Assembly: GCA_023957775.1 (NCBI GenBank)
Contig: JAMLGR010000018.1
Coordinates: 1-64,000, forward strand
Source of the DNA: Fimbriimonadaceae bacterium
GTDB taxonomy: Bacteria > Armatimonadota > Fimbriimonadia > Fimbriimonadales > Fimbriimonadaceae
DNA: 64,000 nt
Direction: 5' to 3'
Part shown: positions 1 to 7,185 of the stretch, one piece after another
How positions within the stretch are numbered: the stretch's first letter is position 1
Layout of the letters: each line of letters begins with the position of its first letter
Made by a program: the position numbers and the translations under genes
Notes under the pieces: generated by a model
Database searches by the model: none
Seen by the model: only the letters and a program-made list of their open reading frames with translations
What the model was told of the DNA's origin: nothing

Positions 1-357
1 CGGATTGATCGCCTCAAGTGATCTGGATCTATACGTGCCTATAGCCTCCTGGAACTTCTGCACCATGATAATCACCAAGTCCTTCCGGTTGGCTGGGTAG
101 TTCTCAAACACCGACATGCTTGAGGTTGCGACCTGGCCAAACCCAATGGGCTCCGCATATGGCAACGAGGCATCGGTAACGCCTGCTTCCTCCAATAGCC
201 GAATCGCAACACCTCGGTTCTCAAAGACCGCAGCCCCGGTGCCTTCCTTCAACCACTTGGCATAGGATTCCAAGTGTCGCTTGACGCTAAGCATCTTCAC
301 CATGTTGATGACTAGCTTCAAAAGCCCCAGGGTCAGAATGGCGATTCCTGCAAACAC
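1..357 (-). CDS. Unknown membrane-anchored protein, 5' part only
   Basis: The reverse strand is open for 119 codons from a GTG at 357 to the window edge, so the 3' end of the gene is missing. A strong ribosome binding site (GGAGG) lies 7 nt before the GTG. The first ~20 residues (FAGIAILTLGLLKLVIN) form one hydrophobic anchor; the rest is soluble and mixed-charge. I recognise no family. It is divergent from the ArdC-like gene and shares that stretch's lower GC content. The reading frame and start are seen directly; the membrane location is inferred. Confidence 0.6.
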   Translation of the reverse strand, partial: MFAGIAILTLGLLKLVINMVKMLSVKRHLESYAKWLKEGTGAAVFENRGVAIRLLEEAGVTDASLPYAEPIGFGQVATSSMSVFENYPANRKDLVIIMVQKFQEAIGTYRSRSLEAINP

Positions 358-491
358 AACTCATCCTCCGCGTCTGACCATCTTACACAGGATTGCCAGG
401 GATGTGGCCTGGGGTGGCCACATCTTGAAATGACTCCTCGTCTGCCCAAACGCTCTCTGGGGTGAGCAAACAGGCTCACGAGGAGAAACCA

Positions 492-1277
492 ATGTTCAAA
501 GAGCAAATCAAGACACTCGCCACTGACGCCTTGGCGCAGCTGGCAATTGACCTAGAGTCTGGGAACAGCCAGACTTTGACTGCCTATCTGAAGGCGATGG
601 GCAAGTTTCATCGCTACTCACTCCACAACACGATGCTGATCGTCTCCCAGCGCCCAGATGCCACCCATGTTGCCGGCTACGGAACCTGGAAGCAGCTTGG
701 CCGCTGGGTGAAGAAGGGTGAGAAGGGAATCTCGATCCTCATTCCAGTCAAGTATCGAAGACGGGATCAGGAGCCTCTGGTCGAGGAACCTGAAGAGTGC
801 TCCATTGGCTTCATGGGAGGCTATGTCTTCGACATCTCCCAGACGGAAGGTGAGGACCTCCCGGAGTTTGCCACTGTTGAAGGTGACCCAATGTGGGCCC
901 TCGATCAACTCAAGCTCTTTGCCATCGACTGGATGATCAAGGTGGAGTTGGTTCCCAATCTCAACGGTGCCAAAGGCGTCTCCAAGGGGCGACACATCCA
1001 AATCCTCGACAGCCTCTCCTCAGCTGAGGAGTTTGGGGTGCTGGTTCATGAGATCGCTCACGAGTTGCTCCATCGAGGGGACAGGAAGCCAGAGATCAGA
1101 ACGAGGGAGTTGGAGGCTGAAGCCGTCTCATTCGTGGTCTGCAATGCTGTAGGGCTTGAGACGAACAGCGCCTGTGCTGATTACATCCGGCTCTACAATG
1201 GCGATGCGCAAGCGCTCCACGATTCGCTGACGCACATCCATCAAGCAGCGGGAGAAGTCCTGGATTATCTGCTCTGA
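492..1277 (+). CDS. ArdC-like zinc metallopeptidase domain protein
   Basis: 261 aa. The N-terminal ~110 residues resemble the ArdC ssDNA-binding domain (KFHRYSLHNTMLI near residue 38, then a GYGTWKQLG-RWVKKGEKG block). The C-terminal part is a zincin with HEIAH at 186-190 and a downstream RELEAEAV helix whose Glu is the likely third zinc ligand. ArdC relatives on plasmids and integrative elements are linked to antirestriction and to protecting incoming ssDNA. A longer frame opens at 462, but the ATG at 492 has AGGAG 6 nt upstream and is preferred. No relaxase or conjugation gene is visible nearby, so this may be an island remnant. The family call is firm; the function is inferred. Confidence 0.8.
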   Translation: MFKEQIKTLATDALAQLAIDLESGNSQTLTAYLKAMGKFHRYSLHNTMLIVSQRPDATHVAGYGTWKQLGRWVKKGEKGISILIPVKYRRRDQEPLVEEPEECSIGFMGGYVFDISQTEGEDLPEFATVEGDPMWALDQLKLFAIDWMIKVELVPNLNGAKGVSKGRHIQILDSLSSAEEFGVLVHEIAHELLHRGDRKPEIRTRELEAEAVSFVVCNAVGLETNSACADYIRLYNGDAQALHDSLTHIHQAAGEVLDYLL

Positions 1278-1293
1278 AGCGAAGCAAGGACCC

Positions 1294-1328
1294 CGGGGCT
1301 GGCACGGAGATTCTCCCTGCCAGCCCCG
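1294..1328. terminator. Hairpin between convergent genes
   Basis: A perfect 11-bp inverted repeat (CGGGGCTGGCA/TGCCAGCCCCG) with a 13-nt loop lies between the end of the ArdC-like gene and the end of the minus-strand small ORF. It has no strong T tract on either side. Its position suggests a two-way terminator. Confidence 0.6.
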
Positions 1329-1475
1329 TCAATCTCTCATCTTTGCGGCAATGCCGATGACTACCATGTTCAGAGGGAGCAGACAAGGGACTGCCAAGCT
1401 CAACAGGAAGAAGCCGATGACAACGAACCAGGCACAGCCAGTCATGCCGGTGGATGGAGGAGGTGAGTCGTTCAT
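1329..1475 (-). CDS. Small single-pass membrane protein (48 aa), candidate
   Basis: A 48-codon frame runs from an ATG at 1475 to a TGA at 1329, abutting the shared hairpin. The product has a short proline-rich start (MNDSPPPSTG) and then one or two hydrophobic stretches (WFVVIGFFLLSLAV, LNMVVIGIAA). AGGG lies 8 nt before the ATG. It is convergent with the ArdC-like gene and may belong to the same low-GC island. It resembles nothing I can name. The membrane-like composition and terminator placement are the main support; a chance ORF is possible. Confidence 0.4.
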   Translation of the reverse strand: MNDSPPPSTGMTGCAWFVVIGFFLLSLAVPCLLPLNMVVIGIAAKMRD

Positions 1476-1907
1476 TAAGAAAACCCTGCTGACATCTGTC
1501 ATCAACATTTATAGCACACTTCAATCAAGATCTGAAGACCTTGCTTGGCGTCATCCAGCGAGTTCCAAATCAACGTTGGCTTCCACACCGCTTCAGCCCT
1601 GCCCCAGCCCTTCAACCCCCAGACCCCTCCCAAGCCAGTTTCAACACAGCCATGGTCGCCTGAATGAGCCCCTCTGGGGCAATATTCACCTTCGCTACGC
1701 TCAGGCACGGCTGTGGCCGGCTGCAACTGGCTTGGTGCCCTCCAAGGGGATTGAAGGGCTCCTGGGGCAGAACCTCCGCTGATCTGTGGTTCCCAAGGCA
1801 CCAGAGTGAGGATCTGTGCCATTCTTTGAGCAACTGACTCCCTTGGGAAACCAGGGAGGGGAGAGCAAGGCTCTTGCTCGATTCAGGTTCAAAAGGGACA
1901 ACCTCGT
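1476..1907. other. Intergenic stretch without a convincing gene
   Basis: No frame here has both a credible start and protein-like composition. A 106-codon minus frame at 1502-1822 is Gly/Pro/Trp-rich and unconvincing. A small hairpin (GAGCAAG/CTTGCTC, 1863-1879) lies just before the tRNA gene and may be part of its promoter region or a terminator. Confidence 0.4.
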
Positions 1908-1983
1908 TGCCGGATAGCTCAATTGGTAGAGCACCTGACTCTGGATCAGGAGGTTCAAGGTTCGATCCCTTGTCCGGCAGCCA
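1908..1983 (+). tRNA. tRNA-Gln (anticodon CTG), CCA encoded
   Basis: A complete cloverleaf can be folded by eye. The acceptor stem is TGCCGGA/TCCGGCA. The D stem is GCTC/GAGC. The anticodon stem is CCTGA/TCAGG with loop CTCTGGA, giving anticodon CTG. The T arm is CAAGG-TTCGATC-CCTTG. Discriminator G is at 1980 and the CCA (1981-1983) is genome-encoded. A degenerate copy of its 3' half is found at 2989-3021. Confidence 0.95.
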
Positions 1984-2132
1984 CTCCAACACCACGGACT
2001 CCGCGGGAGCAGGCCAGATTCGAGGGATCCGCATTTTTGCTGGGTCGAAGATTCGCGCAGTGCGTTACAATGGGAATGAGCGGGCCGAGAAGCCTCCTAT
2101 TTGTTGGCCTGCAATATAGGGAGAAAAGAAAG

Positions 2133-2825
2133 ATGAAACACGTACTTTGTATCGCGATCGGGGTTGTCCTGTCGAGCAGCGCAATGGCCTTCTATGAAGG
2201 GTTTGACGACATCACCACGTTGGCGGGCGGAGGCTGGTCGATGCAGAACTTGTCCGATTTGCCGACCAACAACTGGTTCCAAGGGAACCCGGCCGCGTTT
2301 GTGGCCTTTTCCGGAGCCGACGATTCCTACATCGGAGCGAACTACCAGTTCACTTCTGGCACCACCGGCTCCGAGACGATCAGCGGATGGCTGATCACCC
2401 CGGAGATGGCCATGAGCAACGGGGACACGTTCTCGTTCTATACACGCACTCCGGATGGCAGCCTTTGGGCGGACCGCCTGCAGGTGCGATTGGGCTCGGG
2501 TTCGAGCACCAACGCCGGTTCGGTGGCGGAGGATGTCGGCAACTTCACGACCCTTCTTCTCGACATCAACCCCAACGAGGTGGCTGGCGCGGCCAACTAC
2601 CCGCAGACATGGACGGAGTACGAGGTGACGATGTCCGGTCTCAGCGGTGGCTTTTCGGGACGCCTCGCATTTCGCTACTACATCCACAATGCCGGCCCCA
2701 ACGGCAACAACAGCAACTATATCGGCATCGATGAGTTCAACTACAACCCGGTCCCCGAGCCGGCCACCATGTCGGTGCTTGGACTCGGCGCCTTGGCGTT
2801 GATTCGGCGAAGAGCCCGACGCTAG
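2133..2825 (+). CDS. PEP-CTERM sorting domain protein
   Basis: 230 aa secreted protein. Sec signal peptide MKHVLCIAIGVVLSSSAMA comes first, then a ~190-residue beta-rich domain like the choice-of-anchor (MAM-like) modules (FYEGFDDITTL, GGWSMQNL, WLITPEM). The tail is a PEP-CTERM anchor: VPEPATMSVLG, a hydrophobic helix and RRRARR. PEP-CTERM proteins are processed by exosortase and tied to the outer envelope or exopolysaccharide. The upstream frame to 1923 only reads through the tRNA; the ATG at 2133 follows a purine-rich GGGAGAAAAGAAAG. A TACAAT -10-like box is at 2066-2071 and a strong terminator follows. It lies between the tRNA-Gln and the degenerate tRNA copy. Confidence 0.9.
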   Translation: MKHVLCIAIGVVLSSSAMAFYEGFDDITTLAGGGWSMQNLSDLPTNNWFQGNPAAFVAFSGADDSYIGANYQFTSGTTGSETISGWLITPEMAMSNGDTFSFYTRTPDGSLWADRLQVRLGSGSSTNAGSVAEDVGNFTTLLLDINPNEVAGAANYPQTWTEYEVTMSGLSGGFSGRLAFRYYIHNAGPNGNNSNYIGIDEFNYNPVPEPATMSVLGLGALALIRRRARR

Positions 2826-2845
2826 GTGTGCGGCTAGGATCAACC

Positions 2846-2886
2846 AGGCGACCGTAGAGTGTGACTCTGCGGTCGCCTTGTTTTGG
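2846..2886 (+). terminator. Rho-independent terminator of the PEP-CTERM gene
   Basis: AGGCGACCG pairs with CGGTCGCCT around an inner AGAG/CTCT stem and is followed by TTGTTTT. It sits 20 nt after the stop codon. Confidence 0.85.
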
Positions 2887-2950
2887 ATCTTTGACGCCGC
2901 GGGTCGTTCGCCGTTGCTCCGACGAACAGAAACAGGCCCGGAGGGCCAAT

Positions 2951-3021
2951 TGCCGGCGCCTCAGACGTGCGGGCGATGCGCCCTCGGGTCAAGGTTCGAT
3001 CCTTAGACCGGCAGCCACTCC
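2951..3021 (+). pseudogene. Degenerate tRNA-Gln 3' copy (att-like remnant)
   Basis: Bases 2989-3021 match the intact tRNA-Gln 3' end plus 4 nt of flank (1955-1987) at 30 of 33 positions, including GGTTCGAT, CCGGCA, GCCA and the trailing CTCC. A TGCCGG at 2951 could pair as an acceptor 5' strand, but the D and anticodon arms are not recognisable and the unit is only 67 nt, so it cannot be a working tRNA. It is either an attachment-site relic or a decayed tandem tRNA. Confidence 0.75.
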
Positions 3022-3061
3022 TGGACGGTCCACACAAGACACCCTGTATACTGAAGTCACC

Positions 3062-3647
3062 ATGGCTCGACCTCTCGCCCTGGTCCTTCTTGCCATCTCA
3101 AGCCTCGCATCGGCCGACGACGCGAACTTCAAAGCAAACCAGACGCGGGTGGTAACGACCCACTATCGTGCCAAGAACGGGTTTGCCGGTTCGGGGTATG
3201 TCGTGAACGGGTACGTGCTGGCGACCGGATCGACGTGGAAGGGGTCGATCGAGCACTGCTGGCTCACCGTGGACTGGTCGAACTGCAAACGCATCAGCAA
3301 GCCGGAGCTCAGTGCGTTCGTGCCCAAGCCCGTCATGCCGATGTGGGGAGCGGGCGGTAAGGAGATCCCGCTGAAATGGAGAGCTCCGCACCCTCGCGTC
3401 CGAACCCCTGCACCTCCGGAACATTCGACCGAATTTCAACATCGCGATCAACGCAATCGAGGGATTCTGGAACTTCCGCCTGAACGGAAAGCGCTTGCCG
3501 ATCGGCCTTGGAGCCGCCCTGGAACTTACGGGAAGCGCGACTCGAAAGGGAAGCGAGGTGCTTCTGCCCCTGCCCAATGTGCCCAGGTTCTGCACCTACC
3601 GCTATGTGCCCAGCGACGAGCGGATCGACATCACGCTCCCACGCTAA
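3062..3647 (+). pseudogene. Secreted hypothetical protein, frameshifted
   Basis: Starts MARPLALVLLAISSLASA, a clear signal peptide, and reads as sensible protein up to EIPLK. At the AAA run 3374-3376 the frame is lost. The +1 frame continues as equally sensible protein (NGELRTLASEPLHL, then NFNIAINAIEGFWNF) to a TAA at 3645. Removing one A restores a single ~194-residue reading frame with EIPLNGELRTL at the junction. It is therefore one gene with a single-base insertion, either a true mutation or a homopolymer error. A TATACT box at 3047-3052 lies 9 nt before the ATG. No family recognised. Confidence 0.7.
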
Positions 3648-3810
3648 AGGCGAGGGTGATGCCGACTGCAACCGAAGCAAGGACATAGATCGGCAGGGAT
3701 TCGATGCATACCAGCGTAGCGAGCATCCGCAGTGGCTACATGAGCAAGCACACGGCCAGGACCACGAGTATCCCCGAGAAGAGATTCCACGTGCCGGGTG
3801 AACGGTCCAT
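3631..3810 (-). pseudogene. Possible broken small membrane protein
   Basis: From an ATG at 3810 the frame reads MDRSPGTWNLFSGILVVLAV and then hits a TAG after 24 codons. The same frame continues with a second hydrophobic segment (LPIYVLASVAVGITLAF) to a TGA at 3631. Two membrane segments in one frame interrupted by a stop suggest a decayed two-helix protein. There is no ribosome binding site, and the end overlaps the frameshifted gene on the other strand. Weak call. Confidence 0.25.
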
Positions 3811-3871
3811 GATTGGAGTATGGTACGGGGCGGCTGGGGCGGTATCTTGTCCGGAATTGCGGGAGGAACCA

Positions 3872-4288
3872 GTGGCATCCATCGAGCAATCGAGTTTGTT
3901 GAGAAGGGCCTTGAAGCGCATCGGCCACGTTGCCCTGATCGGGCTTTGGGTCTACGGGGCCATCTCCCTCGCCCTTGCGCTCGCCCACATTTTCGTGGCG
4001 CCCGTCTCCAAGGAGTCCTTCGTGCGCTCGCCATCGGGGCGACACACGCTGGCGTGGCGCTCCGATGACCGCCCCAGCATCGACGTGTTTGGCCGAGGTT
4101 TGCACCTGTTTCCCGAGGCGAGGCTTTGGATCAAGCGCGGCACGTTCTTCGGTGCGGAGTGGAAAAGCGAGTCTTCCTTCGACCTCTGGGTCTCCGACGA
4201 CTTTGAACTGGAGGGCAACGAACCTACGGGAGGTTTCGACATCCGATTGGTGCGGTTCGTTCGACAGCCGGAATCAAGCCAGGAGTGA
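3872..4288 (+). CDS. Hypothetical protein with one N-terminal membrane helix
   Basis: 138 aa from a GTG at 3872 that has GGGAGG 5 nt upstream; an ATG at 3704 in the same frame has no such signal. A short basic N-terminus (LLRRALKRIGH) is followed by a hydrophobic helix (VALIGLWVYGAISLALALAH) and a ~100-residue soluble domain starting SPSGRHTLAWRS. The layout is that of a bitopic protein with an exported domain. No family recognised. Confidence 0.65.
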   Translation: MASIEQSSLLRRALKRIGHVALIGLWVYGAISLALALAHIFVAPVSKESFVRSPSGRHTLAWRSDDRPSIDVFGRGLHLFPEARLWIKRGTFFGAEWKSESSFDLWVSDDFELEGNEPTGGFDIRLVRFVRQPESSQE

Positions 4289-4357
4289 CCTCCCTGCTCA
4301 CGCCGCGCAATGGGCCCAAGGAGGAACCCAGGACCCGATTCAGTGCATAACAGGGGT

Positions 4358-5344
4358 ATGACCTCGCTTCTCCTTCTCTTCGCAGGGCAGATCCCGTACC
4401 TCTCCGCCCCGGGAACGCTCGTCGTGCTCAACAAGGGGGCGGCCACCGCCTCGATCGTCTCCCTCAAGGACGGCACGACCCTGCGCACCGTGCCGACGGG
4501 CGAGGGGCCGCACGAGGTGGCGATCTCCGAAGATGGAAAGAACGCCGTCGCGTGCAACTACGGCGCCGCGACGCCCGGCAACTCGCTCACCGTGTTCACC
4601 GTGCCCGAGGGCAAGGTGCTGCGCACGATCGACCTCGGCGCCTACACCCGGCCGCACGGCATCGCGTGGCTCGACTCCCAGCGCGTGGCGGTCACGAGCG
4701 AAACGACCGGCAACCTCGTGGTTGTGGACGTCGCGTCGGGCAAGGTCGAGAAGGCGATCCCCACGGGGCAGCAACTCTCCCACATGGTGGCGCTCGACGC
4801 GAAGGGGAAGCGCGCGTACACGGCCAATATCGGCTCGGGCTCGATCAGCGCCCTCGACCTCGCGACGGGCACGCGGCTGGCGATCGTGCCGACCGGCAAA
4901 GGCGCCGAAGGCATCGACGTCTCGCCCGACGGCTCCCAGGTTTGGGTGACCAACCGCGAGGACGGCACGGTGTCCGTCGTGGACGCCAAGACGCTGAAGG
5001 TCATCGCGACCATGCCCTGCGGCGCGTTCTCGATCCGTGTGAAGTTCACGCCGAACGGCAAGCAGGCGCTGGTGAGCAACGCGAGGGGCGACGAGATGGT
5101 GCTCTTCGACGTCGCCACGCGCAAGATCGTGGGGAGGCTCGATGTGAACGCGTTGGGCGGCCGTCCGACGGGTCCCGGCGGCTACGGGCCGGTGGGCGTG
5201 CTCGTGCATCCCAACGGCAAAGTCGCCTACGTGGCGCTCTCGGGCTCGGAGCAGGTGGCGGTCGTAGACCTGCGGAAGCGCGCGGTGGTCGGCACGATCC
5301 AGGCGGGGGACACGCCGGACGGGATGGCTTTCTCGGGGCGCTGA
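4358..5344 (+). CDS. YVTN-type beta-propeller repeat protein
   Basis: 328 aa. A short hydrophobic N-terminus (MTSLLLLFAGQI) suggests export. The rest is a run of ~42-residue blades with the recurrent pattern VVDVASGKV-hydrophobic-PTG and VAISEDGKNA, VSPDGSQVWVTN, VHPNGKVAYVALSGS, typical of YVTN/surface-layer beta-propellers. Such proteins act as secreted scaffolds or binding proteins; no catalytic residues can be named. Start chosen at the ATG 4358, preceded by AGGGG and a CATAAC box; an earlier frame opening at 4310 has no support. Followed directly by intergenic repeats. Confidence 0.8.
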   Translation: MTSLLLLFAGQIPYLSAPGTLVVLNKGAATASIVSLKDGTTLRTVPTGEGPHEVAISEDGKNAVACNYGAATPGNSLTVFTVPEGKVLRTIDLGAYTRPHGIAWLDSQRVAVTSETTGNLVVVDVASGKVEKAIPTGQQLSHMVALDAKGKRAYTANIGSGSISALDLATGTRLAIVPTGKGAEGIDVSPDGSQVWVTNREDGTVSVVDAKTLKVIATMPCGAFSIRVKFTPNGKQALVSNARGDEMVLFDVATRKIVGRLDVNALGGRPTGPGGYGPVGVLVHPNGKVAYVALSGSEQVAVVDLRKRAVVGTIQAGDTPDGMAFSGR

Positions 5345-5349
5345 GGCTG

Positions 5350-5519
5350 TTTCACGCAAAGAACGCAATGGGGGAGGGTTCGCGCAGAGGCGCTGAGGCG
5401 CGGGGGGAGATTTTTCACGCAAAGAACGCTAAGAACGCAATGGGGGAGGGTTTCACGCAGAGGCGCTGAGGCGCGGGGGGAGATTCTCACGCAAAGAACG
5501 CAAAGGACGCAAATGGGGG
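5350..5519 (+). repeat. Interspersed repeat, ~2.5 tandem units
   Basis: The unit contains TTTCACGCAAAGAACGC, AATGGGGGAGGG, TTTCACGCAGAGGCGC and TGAGGCGCGGGGGGAGAT. It occurs about two and a half times in tandem here, again at 8416-8512, and as an inverted fragment at 7344-7372. It is non-coding by composition. Confidence 0.9.
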
Positions 5520-5900
5520 CCGGGGCATGCAGATGCTCGGGGCTTGTCCAATTTGTTGATGCGTTGGATGGGAGGCTGGGGTGGTCTATGGTCGGATGCC
5601 ATGCAGTGGGTGGACCGTGTCGGGTTGGTTCTCGAGCTCCTTGCCTTTGCGTCCGCTGCTCCGGAGGTTTGGGGGATCGTAAGCTCTTGGCCGTGCACCA
5701 GACGTTGAACAGGGTGTTCGGTCCTTGTCGCTTGTGCCCAACGGCATCGGGCCATCTTCTCGGCGATCCTGCTTCGGGTTGTCGATCGCGGGAGCGGGAG
5801 TACTCGGACGGGTGGACGTCCGCTCCTCTCGATGACTCCATTGTTGCTAGGTCTTACCCCCCCTCAACGGCCTCCCTGGGTGTCGTATCATTACTGCATC
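5520..5900. other. Intergenic stretch without a convincing gene
   Basis: All frames are Cys/Arg/Pro-rich without domain-like patterns. A TATCAT box at 5886-5891 lies 9 nt before the small ORF that opens the next operon. Confidence 0.4.
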
Positions 5901-6041
5901 ATGTCGGCTTGTTCCTCTGAAATGCGATGTACAGAGGCACGAGGCATGGTGCTTTCGATGCTGTCCGTTGTTCAACGACAGCCATTGACGAGTGCCGAAA
6001 TAGGGAAGTTCGCCCGTGTTTTTGAGGGCAGATTCCGATGA
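5901..6041 (+). CDS. Candidate 46-aa leader ORF of a coupled operon
   Basis: The ATG at 5901 opens 46 codons ending in a TGA (6039-6041) that overlaps the next gene's ATG (6038) in an ATGA. The product is soluble, with LSMLSVVQRQPLTSAEIGKF as its most protein-like stretch. The stop-start overlap repeats at every junction of this operon, which is the main support. A -10-like TATCAT lies 9 nt upstream. It could also be a regulatory leader or the stump of a larger gene. Confidence 0.4.
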   Translation: MSACSSEMRCTEARGMVLSMLSVVQRQPLTSAEIGKFARVFEGRFR

Positions 6042-6604
6042 GGCATGAGGCCAAGCAAGCTCCGGTTGAGGTGGTCGCGCTCAGCATCTCCGTGCTCGCT
6101 CTGGAAGAGGCTCTTATGAGGGGCGCGGCAATTAGCGATTTGGGTGGGTTGCGAGTATGGGTCGTCGCGCGCCCTTGGATCTTTCTCGCCGTTGGTGGGG
6201 CAGTTATCGGCGCCCTTGCCTCGGGAGCGCGTTGGCGTGGGATGCTCGTCGGTGCGTTGACCATCTGCGCGCTTGTGGTCTTGATGTTGAACTTCCGCGG
6301 GTTGTGGATATGGCCAGGGACGTTCGACTACTATTTCGGGAACCGGGGTTCTTGGATATGGGCTCTGCCTGGGGGATTCTCGTGCGGCCTTGCGGTCGCA
6401 AGCCTGTTCCATCTCTCCCGCCCGGGTGAAAGGACGCGTTGGGCATTTCTTGGAGTTGCTGCGTGCCTTACCTTGGCTACATACGTTCTCGATCGATTCT
6501 GGTCTCCTCTGATCGAGTCGATGTATGCGCCAACCAGGGCCCTTGCCTACACCGCCTTGCTCGTGCCTCTCGTATGGATTAAGATCTCGGAGGAAAGCGA
6601 ATGA
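6038..6604 (+). CDS. Polytopic membrane protein, unknown
   Basis: 188 aa with about five hydrophobic helices (residues ~47-63, 67-86, 108-127, 135-152, 163-182). No catalytic motif or family is recognisable. It starts at ATG 6038, overlapping the preceding small ORF, and its stop overlaps the start of the pilin-like gene, so the genes are probably translated together. A reasonable guess is a membrane partner of the pilin-like protein; that is inference only. Confidence 0.7.
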   Translation: MRHEAKQAPVEVVALSISVLALEEALMRGAAISDLGGLRVWVVARPWIFLAVGGAVIGALASGARWRGMLVGALTICALVVLMLNFRGLWIWPGTFDYYFGNRGSWIWALPGGFSCGLAVASLFHLSRPGERTRWAFLGVAACLTLATYVLDRFWSPLIESMYAPTRALAYTALLVPLVWIKISEESE

Positions 6605-7185
6605 AGTCTCGCAGAGCTCTTTCGATGACGGAACTGTTGGTCTGTATGCTGATCATGATGATTCTTGCTGGCATACTTGCCCCTGTCTTCACATCCGTAA
6701 AGGCAAAAGCTAACCAGGCGGTGTGCATTAGTAATCTAAGGCAGATCGGAATGGCTCTTGAACTGTATCATGCTGATTGGGATGAGTATGCTTGGCAAGG
6801 CAATCGCTCCCTTCTGTCGTATTTGGGCACTGGGAATCTGAAGTGCCCACTGGTCAAGGTCGTCAATCCCTTTGCAAGCTATGTCGTCTGTGCAAATGTG
6901 CGGCCGCTGGTTGAGGTTTGGAATGGAGAGCGACTCGACCATCGAGAGAACCTCCTATCATGCCGGGCCATTCGCAATGGCGAGATGCCGCTGGCGATCG
7001 ATGTAAATCACCTCCCGCATCTGATCCGTCCAGATGACGAACTAGCTGGATTTGCCATCGTCTTTCGCGCTGCCGGCAATGTCACGATTGTAAGCCGGAA
7101 ACGCCACGCCGAAGTCATGAACGCGATGCTGGGTGAACCGCATCCCGTTCCCTGTCACCGGCGTTATCCGCACTGGAACCTATGA
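6601..7185 (+). CDS. Type IV pilin/pseudopilin-like protein
   Basis: 194 aa. The N-terminus KSRRALSMTELLVCMLIMM is a class III prepilin leader: a basic leader, then A|LSMTE with Glu at +5, then a long hydrophobic helix to about residue 28. The -1 residue is Ala, where most prepilins have Gly. After the helix come KAKANQAVCISNLRQIGMA and LELYHADWDEY, the layout of the short bacterial pilin-like proteins common in planctomycetes and armatimonads. GGAGG lies 7 nt before the ATG. Its 5' end overlaps the membrane gene by 4 nt and its 3' end overlaps the next ORF. Confidence 0.85.
   Translation: MKSRRALSMTELLVCMLIMMILAGILAPVFTSVKAKANQAVCISNLRQIGMALELYHADWDEYAWQGNRSLLSYLGTGNLKCPLVKVVNPFASYVVCANVRPLVEVWNGERLDHRENLLSCRAIRNGEMPLAIDVNHLPHLIRPDDELAGFAIVFRAAGNVTIVSRKRHAEVMNAMLGEPHPVPCHRRYPHWNL

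Noticed and set aside
1612-2034. 140-aa minus frame overlapping the tRNA-Gln
   Set aside because: It reads through the tRNA (the known artefact WLPDKGSNLEPP) and has no start signal.
5513-5920. 135-aa plus ORF after the repeats
   Set aside because: Cys/Arg-rich, no domain pattern, begins inside repeat-derived sequence.
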